Shown: piece after piece, positions 5,735 to 7,060 of the stretch | How the letters are laid out: every line of letters starts with the position of its first letter | How positions within the stretch are numbered: the stretch's first letter is position 1 | Source of the DNA: DATARH01 sp036264235 | GTDB lineage: Bacteria > Pseudomonadota > Alphaproteobacteria > ATCC43930 > CGMCC-115725 | Reading direction: 5' to 3' | NCBI GenBank assembly: GCA_036264235.1 | Contig: DATARH010000175.1 | Span: 1 to 7,060, forward strand | DNA length: 7,060 nucleotides | Made by a program: the position numbers and the translations under genes | Notes under the pieces: generated by a model | Told to the model about the DNA's origin: nothing | Seen by the model: only the letters and a program-made list of their open reading frames with translations | Database searches by the model: none

Positions 5735-7051
5735 CTATTGCGCCGCCATCGCGGCCTGAGATGGCGCAAAACGGCGCTCCATCTGGCGCCGCACCCGCAC
5801 CGCTTCGCTATCGGGCACCGCGACATCGGACCAGCGGACGATCTCGCCGGCGGCGACATCGCGCAGGAGCGGCACCTTGTGCGCCAGACCGATCGGCAGC
5901 GCGCCCTCGGCGAGGCTGCGCGTCGCCGGCACCAGCTTGCCCCAGACCGTATAGCCGCCCTCGCCGTCGAGGCTCTCGCCGGCGCGCAGGTCGCGCTTCG
6001 CGACCGCGACGACATCGCCGCGCCAATCCTGCGGCTGGCCGGTCGGTTCGCCGCGCAACGCGGCCGACAGCACCGACATGCCGAGTTCCAACCCGATCAG
6101 ATGGTAGGGCTTGTACATCGCCGCGTACCAACCGCTTGCATCCGTCTTGAGGCCGTATTCGCGGAAGCAGTTGCGGGCGTATTCGTTCGGCGCCTTCAGC
6201 ACGACATAGACGCCCCAGCGCAGGTCGCGGAACACCGGCCGCCCGTCGCGCTCGAGGCACGAGACGACTTCGACCATGCCGTCGCGTTCGAGAGCACGGT
6301 CGGCGCGGAGCATTTCGGGCAGGTCGTCGACGCCGCATGGCTGAAAGCCGAGCCCGTCCTGCGGCACATCGAGACCGGTCGCGTTGGCGATCGCGGCCAT
6401 CTCGATCGCCGATTTGGTGCCGTCGAGAAACGAGTTGAACATCTGCGGGTTCATCCCGCCGCGCTTCGCCTCGTCCGGCGTTAGCCCGTAATGCGCCCAG
6501 ACATCGTCGGGGGTCACCGCGTGATACGCCGGCAGGTATTTGGTGCCCTTGCCGGCGGCGACGATTTCGAAGCCGCAGGCGCGCGCCCAATCGACCAGCT
6601 CGCAGGTCAGCGCCGGCTGGTCGCCATAGGCTAGCGAATAGACGACGCCCTTCGCCCGCGCCTCCTCGGCCAGCAGCGGGCCGGCCAGCACGTCGGCCTC
6701 GACATTGACCATCACGATATGTTTGCCGGCCGCGATCGCCGCGCGGGCATGGCGAATGCCGGCCGCGGGATGGCCGGTCGCCTCCACGATCACCTCGATA
6801 TCTTGCGATGCCGCCTTGGCCGGCTCAGCGGTGAATGTGGTCGCGGCGATCCGCTTGCCATCCCAGCCGACGGTGCGGCAGGCCTCGCGCGCGCGTTCCG
6901 GATCGAGATCGACGATCACAGGCACTTCCAGCCCCGGCGTATGCGGCACCTGCGACAGAAACATCGAGCCGAACTTTCCCGCGCCGATCAGCCCGACCCG
7001 CACTGGCCGGCCTTTTTCTATTCGCTGCTGGAGCAGGTAATGCAGATTCAT
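5735..7051 (-). CDS. NAD-binding homoserine-dehydrogenase-like oxidoreductase with C-terminal SAF domain
   Basis: Predicted cytoplasmic NAD(P)-dependent dehydrogenase, 438 residues. The N-terminal Rossmann fold has GAGKFG (23-28) after VRVGLI. Acidic D48 at the end of strand 2 (VPVIVDLDP) favours NAD over NADP. IVEATGHP (88-95) and GKHIVMVNVEAD (109-120) follow as in homoserine-dehydrogenase-like proteins. A middle region (KGTKYLPAY, GMNPQMFNSFLDGTKSAIEMA) belongs to the same family. A SAF-like domain spans about 345-412 (GDVVAVAKRDLRAGE ... GEIVRWSDVAVPDSE). Relatives are often labelled Gfo/Idh/MocA-like or 'SAF domain protein', and the substrate is usually unknown. It is not a ferredoxin reductase: no FAD motif. 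ATG 7051 is 9 nt from the window edge with no stop upstream in frame, so the true start could lie outside. It is the upstream neighbour of the ferredoxin (2-nt gap), so probably the same transcript. Confidence 0.85.
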   Translation of the reverse strand: MNLHYLLQQRIEKGRPVRVGLIGAGKFGSMFLSQVPHTPGLEVPVIVDLDPERAREACRTVGWDGKRIAATTFTAEPAKAASQDIEVIVEATGHPAAGIRHARAAIAAGKHIVMVNVEADVLAGPLLAEEARAKGVVYSLAYGDQPALTCELVDWARACGFEIVAAGKGTKYLPAYHAVTPDDVWAHYGLTPDEAKRGGMNPQMFNSFLDGTKSAIEMAAIANATGLDVPQDGLGFQPCGVDDLPEMLRADRALERDGMVEVVSCLERDGRPVFRDLRWGVYVVLKAPNEYARNCFREYGLKTDASGWYAAMYKPYHLIGLELGMSVLSAALRGEPTGQPQDWRGDVVAVAKRDLRAGESLDGEGGYTVWGKLVPATRSLAEGALPIGLAHKVPLLRDVAAGEIVRWSDVAVPDSEAVRVRRQMERRFAPSQAAMAAQ

Positions 7052-7060
7052 CTCGATCTG

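Noticed and set aside
5385..6015. An open frame continuous with the P450 for about 210 codons upstream, suggesting a fusion protein
   Set aside because: The extension lies over the ferredoxin and the dehydrogenase genes in another frame, is Arg/Ala/Ser-rich without family resemblance, and the P450 has its own strong ribosome site and an N-terminus that starts like CYP153.
1..7060. Mobile element, CRISPR or defence system
   Set aside because: No transposase, integrase, direct-repeat array, tRNA or defence-type domain was seen. All genes share similar codon use.

Overview
The window reads as chromosomal DNA from a GC-rich, aerobic, metabolically versatile alphaproteobacterium. A Hyphomicrobiales/Bradyrhizobium-like host is my best guess, from codon usage (almost all third positions G or C), the protein families and the compact operons. 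Lineage is inferred, not proven. I see no rRNA, tRNA, CRISPR array, insertion sequence or phage gene.

Layout. (1) Positions 1-2740, minus strand: the start of a peptide/nickel-type (family 5) ABC transporter operon. Transcription runs from high to low coordinates, in the order OppD/DppD-like ATPase, OppF/DppF-like ATPase (4-nt ATGA overlap), then a periplasmic substrate-binding protein that runs off the left edge. No permease gene is in the window. Permeases are expected beyond position 1. (2) Positions 2741-3001: a 261-bp divergent intergenic region with a perfect 8+8 bp inverted repeat that looks like an operator. (3) Positions 3002-4126, plus strand: a 72-residue single-pass membrane protein of unknown function, then, 15 nt later, an Fe(II)/2-oxoglutarate dioxygenase of the TauD/TfdA family that most resembles TfdA. 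(4) Positions 4129-7051, minus strand: a compact operon with an NAD-binding, homoserine-dehydrogenase-like oxidoreductase carrying a C-terminal SAF domain, a [2Fe-2S] ferredoxin, and a CYP153-type cytochrome P450. The P450 and the dioxygenase converge with only 2 nt between their stop codons.

How the genes may work together. The P450 and ferredoxin are a ready-made hydroxylase pair, but their ferredoxin reductase is not here. The SAF-domain dehydrogenase is translationally coupled to the ferredoxin and could act on a downstream alcohol or aldehyde, or on a related acid. The TfdA-like enzyme cleaves or hydroxylates its substrate using 2-oxoglutarate. The peptide-type transporter is divergent from the dioxygenase and may share its regulator. 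Together they suggest a locus for uptake and oxidative breakdown of an organic compound with an alkyl or ether part. The substrate cannot be read from the sequence.
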